Notes: generated by a model not told the origin, from the letters alone. Shown: positions 1-5,863, counted from the stretch's first letter. The stretch: 9,171 nt of DNA from Bdellovibrionales bacterium (GCA_020435025.1 JAGRAG010000045.1:1-9171), one strand, 5' to 3'. Numbers and translations: made by a program.

Positions 1-1
1 G

Positions 2-1033
2 ACTTATCGTGGTGATGCCTATGATATGCTTGTTGCTTCCGGAGGGCAGGTCGCCATTGCCTTACTGGCTATGGCTTTTGAAAAAAGGGGCTATCGAGCG
101 GTGCCTTTGTTAGCGCACCAGCTGGGAATTCGTACCGATTCGCTTTTTTCACAAGCCCGAATTCAAAGTGTGGATAGTGAAAAATTACTTGGATACGTAA
201 AAGAAGGAATCGTTCCTATCGTTGCTGGCTTTCAAGGCGTGAGTCCTGAAGAGCGTATTACGACTCTTGGACGGGGTGGTTCAGACACGACAGCCGTGGC
301 TCTCGCGGCAGCGATTGAAGCGACGGAGTGTGAAATTTATACTGATGTTCCTGCAGTGTTTAGTGCGGATCCGCGATTGGTGCCTAAGGCCCACGAGATT
401 CCCAAATTGAGTTTTGCAGAGATGATGGAAATGGCCTGTTTAGGATCCAAAGTTTTGCATTTTCGCTGTGTGGAGCTTGCTGCAAAATACGGTGTTAAAA
501 TTCATGTTAGATCGACTTTTGAAACCCGAGAGGGGACGTGGGTTGTCCCAGAGGAAGAAATTATGGAACAGTCAGTTGTCTCAGCCATCACTCATGATGG
601 ATCCACAGCCGTATTAAAAGCCTTTCCTGTGCCAGAAGGCCCAGCTTACCTAGCTCAATTGTTTTCGGAACTGGCAGATCGTGGAGTCGTCGTTGATGTG
701 ATCACTCAAAGTTATAATGAAGAGGGCCAGCGATTGGCTTTTTCCGTGAACGAGTCGGATCTTTTTTTAGCTGAGGAAGTGGTTCGAAAAAGTGTCGGCG
801 AGAAAGTGAAAATTACTGTGATGCAAAACATGGTTAAAATATCTACAGTTGGTGTTGGTATGAAAGCCAATCATGGGGTTGCTGCCAGGTTTTTTAAAAC
901 TTTGGCGGATCACGATATTGATGTGCATCTCGTGACCACTTCCGATATTAAAATTAGCGCGATCATCGATAAAAAGAACTTGGAAAAAGCAGCCAATGGA
1001 CTGCATTCCGCCTTTAGTTTGGACGTGGATTAA
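2..1033 (+). CDS. lysC: Aspartokinase, 3' part (5' end outside window)
   Basis: ATP-dependent phosphorylation of L-aspartate, the first step of the aspartate pathway to lysine, diaminopimelate, threonine and methionine; cytosolic. The frame is open from base 2, so the N-terminus (KxGG-type ATP site) lies outside the window. The visible part holds the amino-acid kinase core (LGRGGSDTTAVALAAA around bases 272-319; TDVPAVFSADPRLVPKA around 341-391, the family's DVxGVYTADPR segment) and then two C-terminal ACT domains from about base 610, the usual allosteric module for feedback inhibition by lysine or threonine. One oddity: the segment normally read as S/T-G-E-Q reads ASGGQVAIALLAMAF, so Gly replaces the usual Glu; this could be lineage variation. 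The stop TAA shares its last base with the lysA ATG, so the two genes are surely co-transcribed and probably translationally coupled. Which amino acid inhibits it cannot be read from sequence. Confidence 0.95.
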   Translation, partial: TYRGDAYDMLVASGGQVAIALLAMAFEKRGYRAVPLLAHQLGIRTDSLFSQARIQSVDSEKLLGYVKEGIVPIVAGFQGVSPEERITTLGRGGSDTTAVALAAAIEATECEIYTDVPAVFSADPRLVPKAHEIPKLSFAEMMEMACLGSKVLHFRCVELAAKYGVKIHVRSTFETREGTWVVPEEEIMEQSVVSAITHDGSTAVLKAFPVPEGPAYLAQLFSELADRGVVVDVITQSYNEEGQRLAFSVNESDLFLAEEVVRKSVGEKVKITVMQNMVKISTVGVGMKANHGVAARFFKTLADHDIDVHLVTTSDIKISAIIDKKNLEKAANGLHSAFSLDVD

Positions 1034-2274
1034 TGCCTTTTGAATATATTGACCGTCAACTTTGTGTGACTCATAAAGGGGGAGTGATTCCATTAAAGGA
1101 TGTTGTCACCCGTTCACCGGATCCTATTTATGTTTATGATTTAGATGGTGTGATGGATCGCTTAGAAAAATTTAAAGGCTCTTTATCTGTTCCTCATAGC
1201 GTTCATTTTGCTCTTAAGGCCAATAACAATCGCTTAATTCTTTCGGCTATGGCTCAGGCCGGGTTTGGGGTCGATGTTGTTTCGGGAGGAGAATTGCAGT
1301 TGGCGATAGACTGTGGATTTTCTCCAGAGCGAATCGTCTTTTCCGGTGTAGGAAAGACGGTGTCAGAAATTGAAAAAGCTATTCAGTTGCGGATCAAGCA
1401 GATTAATGTGGAGTCTCCACAGGAGCTAAAGAGGATCATTGCCCTAGCAAAAAAAATCGGGCGATCGGCTCGCGTTGCTTTTCGAATGAATCCGGATGTG
1501 CATGCAGAAACCCATCCTTATATCACGACGGGATTTCGTGAAAATAAATTCGGTATGGATCGGACTTTTTTGCCGGAACTAGAGTCCCAGGTTCGCGAAG
1601 CAGAAGGAGCCGTTACTTTAGTGGGTTTGACGGTTCATATTGGGTCACAGTTAAAGCAGTTAGAGCCTATGATTGAGGCTATTGAAAAAACAAAAGAGAT
1701 TCATAATGAACTGCAGTCAAGAGGATGGGATTTAAAAACATTTGATGTCGGTGGGGGATTGGGAATCCATTACGAAGATGGAAATTTGGCAGTAGATGAA
1801 AAGGCCATTGCTCAGTATGGGAGTGCCGTCTCAGAAGCCACTCGAGAGATGGGCGTAGAGATTCTTTTTGAGCCTGGTCGAGTGATTGTCGCTCGGTTTG
1901 GAGTTCTAATTGGTGAAGTTCAGTATATTAAAGAAACTCCTTATAAAAACTTTGCGATTTTAAATACAGGAATGCATCACATTATGCGACCTTGTTTGTA
2001 TCAAGCTCATCATCGTCTGTTGCCACTGACCCAAAAAACTGTTGCGCCTCAACTGTATGACATAGTCGGACCAATCTGTGAGTCTTCCGATGTCTTAGGC
2101 AAGGATCGTGCTCTTCCTATCTTAGAGCAGGGTGACTTCATTGCTGTTGCTGATGCAGGTGCTTATGGAGCAGTCATGGCCAATGCGTACAATAGTCACT
2201 CACTTCCCAAAGAGTTTGTTGTCTACAACGGAGTTTGCCAGGCAACACCTTCAAAAGTACCAGTATCTTTTTAG
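1033..2274 (+). CDS. lysA: Diaminopimelate decarboxylase
   Basis: PLP-dependent decarboxylation of meso-diaminopimelate to L-lysine, the last step of the pathway; cytosolic, normally a dimer. 413 aa, a normal length. Alanine-racemase-type barrel: PLP lysine K62 in HFALKANNN; H202 in VHIGSQL; phosphate-binding GGGLG at 240-244; EPGR 280-283; then the C-terminal beta domain with the catalytic C349 in CESSDVLGKD and Y378 in AGAYGAVMANAYN. All key residues are present. The ATG overlaps the lysC stop by one base (TAATG). The C-terminus is unusual: after YNSH the protein ends in a short tail whose last residues (SKVPVSF) are encoded by the left arm of the 107-bp palindrome, whereas many family members continue with a charged tail after YNSRPRP. 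The repeat may have replaced the original 3' end of the gene (inference). Confidence 0.96.
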   Translation: MPFEYIDRQLCVTHKGGVIPLKDVVTRSPDPIYVYDLDGVMDRLEKFKGSLSVPHSVHFALKANNNRLILSAMAQAGFGVDVVSGGELQLAIDCGFSPERIVFSGVGKTVSEIEKAIQLRIKQINVESPQELKRIIALAKKIGRSARVAFRMNPDVHAETHPYITTGFRENKFGMDRTFLPELESQVREAEGAVTLVGLTVHIGSQLKQLEPMIEAIEKTKEIHNELQSRGWDLKTFDVGGGLGIHYEDGNLAVDEKAIAQYGSAVSEATREMGVEILFEPGRVIVARFGVLIGEVQYIKETPYKNFAILNTGMHHIMRPCLYQAHHRLLPLTQKTVAPQLYDIVGPICESSDVLGKDRALPILEQGDFIAVADAGAYGAVMANAYNSHSLPKEFVVYNGVCQATPSKVPVSF

Positions 2275-2359
2275 TTCCGGAAAAGCGGAACTAGTAGGTA
2301 AAAGTACTCGTGTTTGCATAGGTCCGCCTTTCCGGATCTAAAAAGATACTGGTACTTTT
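2253..2359. repeat. 107-bp palindromic element between convergent lysA and murI
   Basis: Two 41-nt arms (2253-2293 and 2319-2359) are reverse complements with three mismatches; the outer 22 nt of each arm (AAAAGTACCAGTATCTTTTT plus AG) match perfectly. The 25-nt centre repeats the motif AAAAGTAC. Each arm also contains a smaller hairpin; in the left arm it is TAGTTCCG/CGGAACTA (2272-2279 with 2286-2293). The left arm contains the last codons and stop of lysA, and the right arm ends one base before the murI stop codon. The outer stem carries T-runs on both strands, so it could terminate both convergent transcripts. The layered palindrome looks more like a dispersed REP/MITE-type repeat that acts as a terminator than a simple terminator; this reading is inferred, since other copies cannot be seen here. 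Confidence 0.85.
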
Positions 2360-2360
2360 A

Positions 2361-3167
2361 TTAAATATCGACTTGTTCGATCTCGGGGAGAGGAATGTCT
2401 CCCATAAATTGGTGTGCTAAGTGCTTAAAAAGTTCATTGTTGTCGGTCGTGATGATCTTCCAGATGCCCCTTGGGTCCGTTGAAGCCTCTAGCTTCCCAT
2501 TTTCAATGGCCTCTTTGACTTCCTGGGCAACGGCGTAGGCCGAGTCAATCAGGGTCACTCCAGAACCGCAGACTTTAGCGATTCCCTGTTTGAGAAATGG
2601 GTAGTGGGTGCAGCCTAGGATCAGGCTGTCTATATCACAGGCTACTAAACTTTGTAGATAGCGATGGATGACTAAATTGGTGAGGGGGTCTTCAATCCAG
2701 CCTTCTTCAACCAACGGCACAAATAAGGGACAGTCTCTCTGAAAGATTTGGCACTGGTCATCTAAATGGCTCAACGCCTGCACATAAACCTGACTAGAAA
2801 TGGTGGCTCTGGTTCCGATCACACCAATTTTTTCATTTTGAGTGGCTTGTATGGCCAGTTTAGCAGCTGGCTCGATCACATTGAAAACAGGAAACTCCGT
2901 GATTTGATTTTCTAAAGGACCGCCTTTTACAACAACAGACGAGGCTGAGTTACAGGCGATTACTAAAGCTTTGATGTTTAAGGTTTTAAGATAGCCAGTA
3001 TTTTTTTTCACGTAATGAGATATTGTGTGGGGGCTTTTGTTTCCATAGGGGAGGCGCGCTGTGTCTCCAAGATAGACAAAGCTTTCATGAGGGAGGACAT
3101 TGATGAGAGCCTTTAAAACGCTCAACCCTCCAATTCCTGAATCAAAGACTCCAATTGCTGCAGACAT
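2361..3167 (-). CDS. murI: Glutamate racemase
   Basis: Cofactor-independent interconversion of L- and D-glutamate, supplying D-Glu for peptidoglycan; cytosolic. 268 aa from the ATG at 3167. Family landmarks: IGVFDSGIGGLSV at the N-terminus (Asp-Ser active-site pair), LGDTARLPYG, the first catalytic Cys (C72) in ALVIACNSAS and the second (C186) in LILGCTHYPFL. An in-frame TTG at 3176 would add three residues (MPN). I prefer the ATG because TATATT lies seven bases upstream of it on the minus strand, which would fit a leaderless transcript; neither start has a clear ribosome binding site. A strong minus-strand terminator ends about 25 bases upstream, so transcription either starts in this small gap or reads through that terminator. 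It ends one base from the palindromic element shared with lysA. D-Glu and DAP are both wall precursors, so the pairing with lysA makes sense, but the genes are convergent. Confidence 0.95.
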   Translation of the reverse strand: MSAAIGVFDSGIGGLSVLKALINVLPHESFVYLGDTARLPYGNKSPHTISHYVKKNTGYLKTLNIKALVIACNSASSVVVKGGPLENQITEFPVFNVIEPAAKLAIQATQNEKIGVIGTRATISSQVYVQALSHLDDQCQIFQRDCPLFVPLVEEGWIEDPLTNLVIHRYLQSLVACDIDSLILGCTHYPFLKQGIAKVCGSGVTLIDSAYAVAQEVKEAIENGKLEASTDPRGIWKIITTDNNELFKHLAHQFMGDIPLPEIEQVDI

Positions 3168-3193
3168 GTTTGGCAATATAACACGCTAGTGAG

Positions 3194-3230
3194 AAAAAAA
3201 AAGTGAGATCTCTTCCTGAGCTCTCACTTT
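3194..3230 (-). terminator. Strong intrinsic terminator just upstream of murI
   Basis: Stem AAAGTGAGA/TCTCACTTT (3200-3208 with 3222-3230), extended by CTC/GAG after one mismatch, loop TTCCT. On the minus strand it is followed by nine T residues (3202-3194). Its position, ending about 25 bases before the murI start, is what suggests either a small RNA ending here or attenuation of murI. On the plus strand the stem is followed by a weaker T-tract. Confidence 0.8.
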
Positions 3231-3384
3231 CTAAAAAATTCTTCAACAAATCCTTTGTTGATTCAAATTCAAGTTCCCTGTCCGTGGAAAAGACAGAAAA
3301 ACAACAAGTTCGCCATGAGGGCAGCTCACCTCATTTTGAAATAAAACAACAACTTTGGAGAAACACATAGGAGAATGTGCTTTC
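3194..3384 (-). ncRNA. Candidate structured small RNA or murI leader/attenuator (~190 nt)
   Basis: This stretch fills the 334-bp gap between murI and the IMPDH-family gene and has no credible ORF. Minus-strand signals bracket it: a promoter at 3392-3420 and a strong terminator at 3194-3230. In between are four local hairpins: AAACACAT/ATGTGCTT (3361-3368 with 3375-3382, one G-U), ATGAGG/CCTCAT (3315-3320 with 3329-3334), CTGTC/GACAG (3278-3282 with 3292-3296) and CAACAAA/TTTGTTG (3244-3250 with 3254-3260). Either it is a free-standing RNA ending at the terminator, or it is a long leader that attenuates murI, which starts just after the terminator. I see no match to tmRNA, RNase P RNA, SRP RNA or the c-di-GMP riboswitch consensus. 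6S RNA has a similar length, but I could not draw its single closing stem. Family unassigned. Confidence 0.5.
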
Positions 3385-3391
3385 AGAAATT

Positions 3392-3420
3392 AGGTTATGC
3401 GTGGAAAAAAGATCGGTCAA
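3392..3420 (-). promoter_or_regulatory. Sigma70-type promoter of the candidate small RNA/murI leader
   Basis: On the minus strand TTGACC (3420-3415) is followed after 17 bases by TAACCT (3397-3392). The -35 box matches the consensus in five of six positions; the -10 box keeps the key first TA and last T. The predicted start is near 3384-3385. It lies downstream of the IMPDH-family gene and points towards murI. Confidence 0.5.
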
Positions 3421-3473
3421 AGTAGAATTTTTGAGCTAATTTAACATGGATTTATAAGTGATGAAAAAAACTC

Positions 3474-3519
3474 AGGTCCCTTTATTTAAGGGGCTAAGGC
3501 CCCCTAAAAATCAGGACCT
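3474..3519 (-). terminator. Hairpin at the 3' end of the IMPDH-family gene, probable terminator
   Basis: Stem GGGGC/GCCCC with loop TAAG (3490-3503), nested within an outer inverted repeat AGGTCC/GGACCT (3474-3479 with 3514-3519) that reaches into the last codons of the gene. On the minus strand it is followed by TTAAATAAA, a weak T-tract, so termination may be partial. The promoter for the downstream RNA lies further along, at 3392-3420. Confidence 0.45.
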
Positions 3520-4560
3520 TAGGCCGTGAGCAACAGATTCCGAATATCCGGCTCCGCTCATTTCCATAAAGCTCGCGTTGTCTCGAATATCCGATATGGA
3601 AAGAGCGTTGATATAGCTCATTCCACTTCGAAGTCCTCCGGCAAGCTCATTGATCACATCATTCACGTGTCCTTTAATGGCGACATAGGTGGATTCTCCT
3701 TCAGCGGCCATTCCTGTAGGAACGCCTCCTCGCCAAGAAACCTGGGCGGCTTTAGAGGCCATCCCGCGATACTGTTTCTTACCGTTACGTATGGGACCTG
3801 GAGTTTCTAGGACTCCGGAGAGGATCGATCCCAGCATGACGGTATCAGCACCGGCGGCTAGGGCTTTGACGATGTCGCCGGAGGTCTTAATTCCGCCATC
3901 GGCGATGATGGGAACACCAACCTCTTCTGCAGCTTCTGCGCACAGCGCGACAGCCGTTAACTGCGGAACCCCACATCCGGTGATCACTCGGGTCGTGCAC
4001 ATAGAGCCAGGACCAATTCCCACTTTAATGGCGTCAGCCCCAGCTTCGGCAAGGTCCTTTACGGCATCGGGAGTGGCGACATTACCGGCGATGATTTCAA
4101 TGTGAGGATGGGTTGATTTGAGCCAATTCATGGTTTCCATCATCGAGACAGCATGGCCATGAGCAATGTCTATGGTGATTAGATTTACTCCAGCATCGAT
4201 AAGAGCATTTGCTCTTTCTTGAAAATCGAGATTGACACCGATACTAGCAGCAACGACTTTGGCTCCAGAATCTCGTATGGCGCTGGCTTGTTCAACCTGA
4301 TCCTCAATGGACATAAAGCGGTGCAAGATGCCGACGCCCCCGAGATTTGACATGCCGATAGCCATTTCTTTTTCAGTGACAGTATCCATATTGGCGCTAA
4401 TAAAAGGCAGTTCGACTCGAATGTTTCGAGTCAAGCGAGTCGAAAGATCGGGGTCCATACGGGAGCGGATATCTGATTTACAAGGGGTGATCAATACATC
4501 ATCATAAGTCAGGGCACGGTGACGGTCTTTAATATCTTTCCAGTTAAATTGTAGCTTCAT
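3511..4560 (-). CDS. IMP dehydrogenase/GMP reductase family protein without CBS domains (GMP reductase-like flap)
   Basis: Purine nucleotide enzyme, TIM barrel, cytosolic, 349 aa. Family marks: LTYDDVLITP at the N-terminus, ISANMDTVTE 54-63, IDIAHGH 130-136, AGNVATPDAV, the catalytic loop GIGPGSMCTTR with C188, DGG 221-223, YRGMAS 264-269, AEGE 286-289. No CBS pair is inserted in the barrel, and length matches GMP reductase (about 345) rather than IMPDH (about 490). The segment between YRGM and the AEG motif is short and lacks the Arg-Tyr dyad (RYF) of IMPDH flaps, which favours NADPH-dependent GMP to IMP reduction. However, the N-terminus and the C-terminal GAGYSESVAHGL are closer to IMPDH, so guaB versus guaC is left open. 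The ATG has AGGA eight bases upstream and overlaps the end of the upstream membrane-protein gene by 17 bases, so the two are co-transcribed. Confidence 0.9.
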   Translation of the reverse strand: MKLQFNWKDIKDRHRALTYDDVLITPCKSDIRSRMDPDLSTRLTRNIRVELPFISANMDTVTEKEMAIGMSNLGGVGILHRFMSIEDQVEQASAIRDSGAKVVAASIGVNLDFQERANALIDAGVNLITIDIAHGHAVSMMETMNWLKSTHPHIEIIAGNVATPDAVKDLAEAGADAIKVGIGPGSMCTTRVITGCGVPQLTAVALCAEAAEEVGVPIIADGGIKTSGDIVKALAAGADTVMLGSILSGVLETPGPIRNGKKQYRGMASKAAQVSWRGGVPTGMAAEGESTYVAIKGHVNDVINELAGGLRSGMSYINALSISDIRDNASFMEMSGAGYSESVAHGLRS

Positions 4561-5248
4561 GATTTTCCTGCTTTTTTAAAAGATTCCAGTAGATGGCAAA
4601 GGTAAATGAATAACTCCACAAGGTGTAAGTAAAATTGAAAAGCTCCCAAAGAGCTCCCAACAAAGGATCTTGCGGGATTGGCCACTTCCTCGTTGCCCCA
4701 TCGAAAATAAAATACAACCCTGTGTCAATAACGAGAAAAATCAAAAATGTCCAGCGAAACCCTTTAATTAGCAGCTTTGAAGCCTTTAACGCGTCAAATG
4801 GGTCCTTTTCATAGTTGGGATTCAGGCAGACCACATAAGGAACAAGCGCATAGTCGATCCACCTAATCAGCCCAGGTAGAATGAAAAATAGCAAGCCGAC
4901 AAGAATCTTCATAAAGGCCCGTAAATTTTCAGTGATAATCGGAATGGATTTTTCCATGATCTCTTTTGAGATTTTAAACTCTTTTTGGTTTCTACGTTGG
5001 GCGTAGAGCCATCCAGGCAGGGCCTGCATAAATACTAAAAAGTAAATCAGGCTCATAAAAGCTTGGCCCAAAACGGCCATCACTCTGAGCGTTTGGTCGG
5101 TTCCGGCCTCTCCCTCAAGCCAGATAAAGTACTGATCGGTGAAGGTGGATAGGAAAAAGAGAATGGTAAACAAAAGCCACTGTTTTTTTAGAGCGAAAAT
5201 AAGATCCCTAATGCTTTCGGATAACACTGTCGCTACAAATTTCAGCAA
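4544..5248 (-). CDS. Multi-pass membrane protein of unknown function
   Basis: No confident family. From the preferred TTG start the protein has 234 aa and about five hydrophobic stretches (FTILFFLSTFTDQYFIWL; MAVLGQAFMSLIYFLVFM; ILVGLLFFILPGLI; FLIFLVIDTGLYFIF; LGALWELFNFTYTLWSYSF), so it should sit in the inner membrane. The stretch with YALVPYVVCL, then DALKASKLLIKGF followed by a membrane segment, resembles the pattern of YciC/DUF975-like proteins, but only weakly. Start choice: an open frame extends to a GTG at 5341 (265 aa), but that start has a poor ribosome site and nearly reaches the tRNA-Leu fragment. The TTG at 5248 has AAGGAGG (5260-5254) five bases upstream and a TAGAAT -10 candidate at 5297-5292. 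The gene overlaps the IMPDH-family start by 17 bases; no functional link is evident. Confidence 0.75.
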   Translation of the reverse strand: MLKFVATVLSESIRDLIFALKKQWLLFTILFFLSTFTDQYFIWLEGEAGTDQTLRVMAVLGQAFMSLIYFLVFMQALPGWLYAQRRNQKEFKISKEIMEKSIPIITENLRAFMKILVGLLFFILPGLIRWIDYALVPYVVCLNPNYEKDPFDALKASKLLIKGFRWTFLIFLVIDTGLYFIFDGATRKWPIPQDPLLGALWELFNFTYTLWSYSFTFAIYWNLLKKQENHEATI

Positions 5249-5253
5249 AGGCT

Positions 5254-5260
5254 CCTCCTT
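5254..5260 (-). promoter_or_regulatory. Strong ribosome binding site that decides a TTG start
   Basis: AAGGAGG on the minus strand, five bases before TTG (5248-5246) in the frame of the membrane-protein gene. It is the best Shine-Dalgarno sequence in the window and argues that the open frame upstream to GTG 5341 is not translated. Confidence 0.65.
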
Positions 5261-5389
5261 CAGAGACAAAATTTTCCTGGGTTTTCCACAAATTCTAAAA
5301 TTCGAAAGAGAAAGATTGACAGAATCGGCAAAGGAAGTCACTTTCTTATCTCTTTACCAATTTGAATCATTTGGATTCCACACACCGAT

Positions 5390-5428
5390 GCCCTGGTGGC
5401 GAAATTGGTAGACGCACAGGACTTAAAA
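5390..5428 (+). pseudogene. Truncated 5' half of a tRNA-Leu(UAA), intron-less at the anticodon
   Basis: Begins with acceptor strand GCCCTGG, then a D-arm identical to the intact tRNA-Leu downstream, the anticodon stem strand CAGGA and a complete loop CTTAAAA (anticodon TAA). It diverges right after the loop and no 3' half follows. Bases 5396-5425 are identical to 5545-5574, but the acceptor strand differs at positions 5 and 6 (TG versus GA), so it cannot pair cleanly with the CTCGGGC 3' strand of the intact gene; it would need CCAGGGC. In this copy the anticodon loop reads straight through U34-A35-A36-A37-A38 without the intron, although the A-rich junction makes a chance match of four A residues possible. 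Probably the left-over 5' half of the chromosomal tRNA split by an integration in the anticodon loop. Confidence 0.7.
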
Positions 5429-5433
5429 ATATG

Positions 5434-5475
5434 CGGCTCTTTTTTAAGTTTTGTGAATATAAGGAGTTAGAGCCG
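5434..5475 (+). other. Inverted repeat in the spacer between the tRNA-Leu copies
   Basis: CGGCTCT (5434-5440) and AGAGCCG (5469-5475) form a perfect 7-bp stem with a 28-nt loop, followed by TTTT. It begins five bases after the truncated tRNA diverges. It could be a weak terminator or part of an element end; no gene is visible in the spacer 5429-5538. Confidence 0.35.
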
Positions 5476-5498
5476 TTTTGGTAGATGGAGTTAAAAAA

Positions 5499-5518
5499 AT
5501 GGTAGATATATCTACCAT
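5499..5518. promoter_or_regulatory. Perfect 20-bp palindrome upstream of tRNA-Leu, possible operator or minus-strand terminator
   Basis: ATGGTAGATATATCTACCAT is a perfect palindrome 20 bases before the tRNA gene. A further GGTAGAT half-site lies at 5480-5486, exactly 21 bp (two helical turns) from the one at 5501. On the minus strand the hairpin is followed by seven T residues (5498-5492), so it could also stop leftward transcription. Its place just before the tRNA-integrase unit would suit a regulator site. Confidence 0.4.
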
Positions 5519-5538
5519 CTGAATCAAAAAATTTATGT

Positions 5539-5844
5539 GCCCGAGTGGCGAAATTGGTAGACGCACAGGACTTAGACTGTTCGATAGAACAAACTGAGTG
5601 CCTTAGTGGAAACGCTAGGAGTAGAAGCTGTCAAATTCGGGGAAACCTTTAGTCTGGTAATCCCGAGCCAAGCCTCAGAAATGAGGAAGGTGTAGAGACT
5701 TAACGGCAGCCGCCTAAAGCCGTAGGCTATGGTGAAGAGAAAGTCCAGCTCACAAACTCGTACGAGGTAGCGAAAGCTATAGTTGAGACGAAAATCCTGG
5801 GACCCTTACCGGTCGTGCCAGTTCAAGTCTGGCCTCGGGCACCA
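5539..5844 (+). tRNA. tRNA-Leu(UAA) interrupted by a group I intron
   Basis: Exon 1 is 5539-5573 and exon 2 is 5791-5844; the joined tRNA is 89 nt with an encoded CCA. Acceptor GCCCGAG/CTCGGGC with discriminator A; D-arm GCG/CGC; anticodon stem CAGGA/TCCTG with loop CTTAAAA, anticodon UAA; long class II variable arm GACC/GGTC, as expected for Leu; T-arm GCCAG/CTGGC with loop TTCAAGT. The intron splits the anticodon between U34 and A35, the same position as in cyanobacterial and plastid tRNA-Leu(UAA). This is the only complete tRNA-Leu here; the copy at 5390 lacks a 3' half. An integrase unit starts 20 bases after its 3' end, so the tRNA may share a transcript with it. The tRNA decodes UUA/UUG, so if it is the only such gene its splicing would be essential. 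Confidence 0.95.
5574..5790 (+). ncRNA. Group I self-splicing intron (217 nt, cyanobacterial tRNA-Leu type)
   Basis: Excises itself from pre-tRNA-Leu by two guanosine-initiated transesterifications. P1: exon ACTT (5570-5573) pairs with guide GAGT (5596-5599), giving the required U-G wobble at the 5' splice site (T5573, G5596), extended by TGTTC/GAACA. P3 GCTGTC/GGCAGC (5627-5632, 5705-5710). P4 TTCGGG/CCCGAG (5636-5641, 5662-5667). P5 ACC/GGT. P6a CCTC/GAGG (5673-5676, 5683-5686). P7, the guanosine site, GACT/AGTC (5697-5700, 5742-5745). P8 GCCTA/TAGGC (5712-5716, 5723-5727). P9 hairpin TAGC-GAAA-GCTA with a GNRA loop (5768-5779). The last base is the conserved omega G (5790). Core strings such as GGGGAAACC and CCGAGCCAAGCC match the cyanobacterial intron as I remember it. 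No homing endonuclease ORF is present. Subgroup IC3 is inferred. Confidence 0.93.
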
Positions 5845-5863
5845 ACTTTAGACAGTGTGAATT

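Larger units (their letters stand above)
5396..5574 (+). repeat. 30-bp direct repeat pair within the two tRNA-Leu copies (possible att site)
   Basis: Bases 5396-5425 and 5545-5574 are identical over 30 bp (GTGGCG at the start, GGACTTA at the end), 149 bp apart. They cover tRNA position 7 to the anticodon loop. Tyrosine recombinases are known to use anticodon loops as crossover sites, so the repeat may mark attachment half-sites; partial duplication is the alternative. Confidence 0.6.

Noticed and set aside
3194..3384. c-di-GMP (GEMM) riboswitch, because of CACGGACAGGGAACTT on the minus strand
   Set aside because: It only superficially resembles the CACGCACAGGGCAAACC start; the second conserved segment of the aptamer is absent.
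3526..4507. Plus-strand open frames of 66-138 codons within the IMPDH-family gene
   Set aside because: They lie antisense to a gene with clear family motifs and have no recognisable protein features; shadow frames.
5316..5321. Perfect TTGACA as the -35 box of the tRNA-Leu promoter
   Set aside because: No acceptable -10 box lies 16-18 bases downstream, and it is far from the tRNA start.
5390..5428. A second functional tRNA-Leu gene
   Set aside because: It breaks off after the anticodon loop; no variable arm, T-arm or 3' acceptor strand follows, and its acceptor would mismatch the downstream 3' exon.
5390..5844. Alternative splicing of the upstream tRNA 5' half to the downstream 3' exon by the same intron
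   Set aside because: The guide could pair with the identical ACTT, but the resulting acceptor stem has a T-C mismatch and a wobble, and the nearby splice site would be favoured. No supporting evidence.
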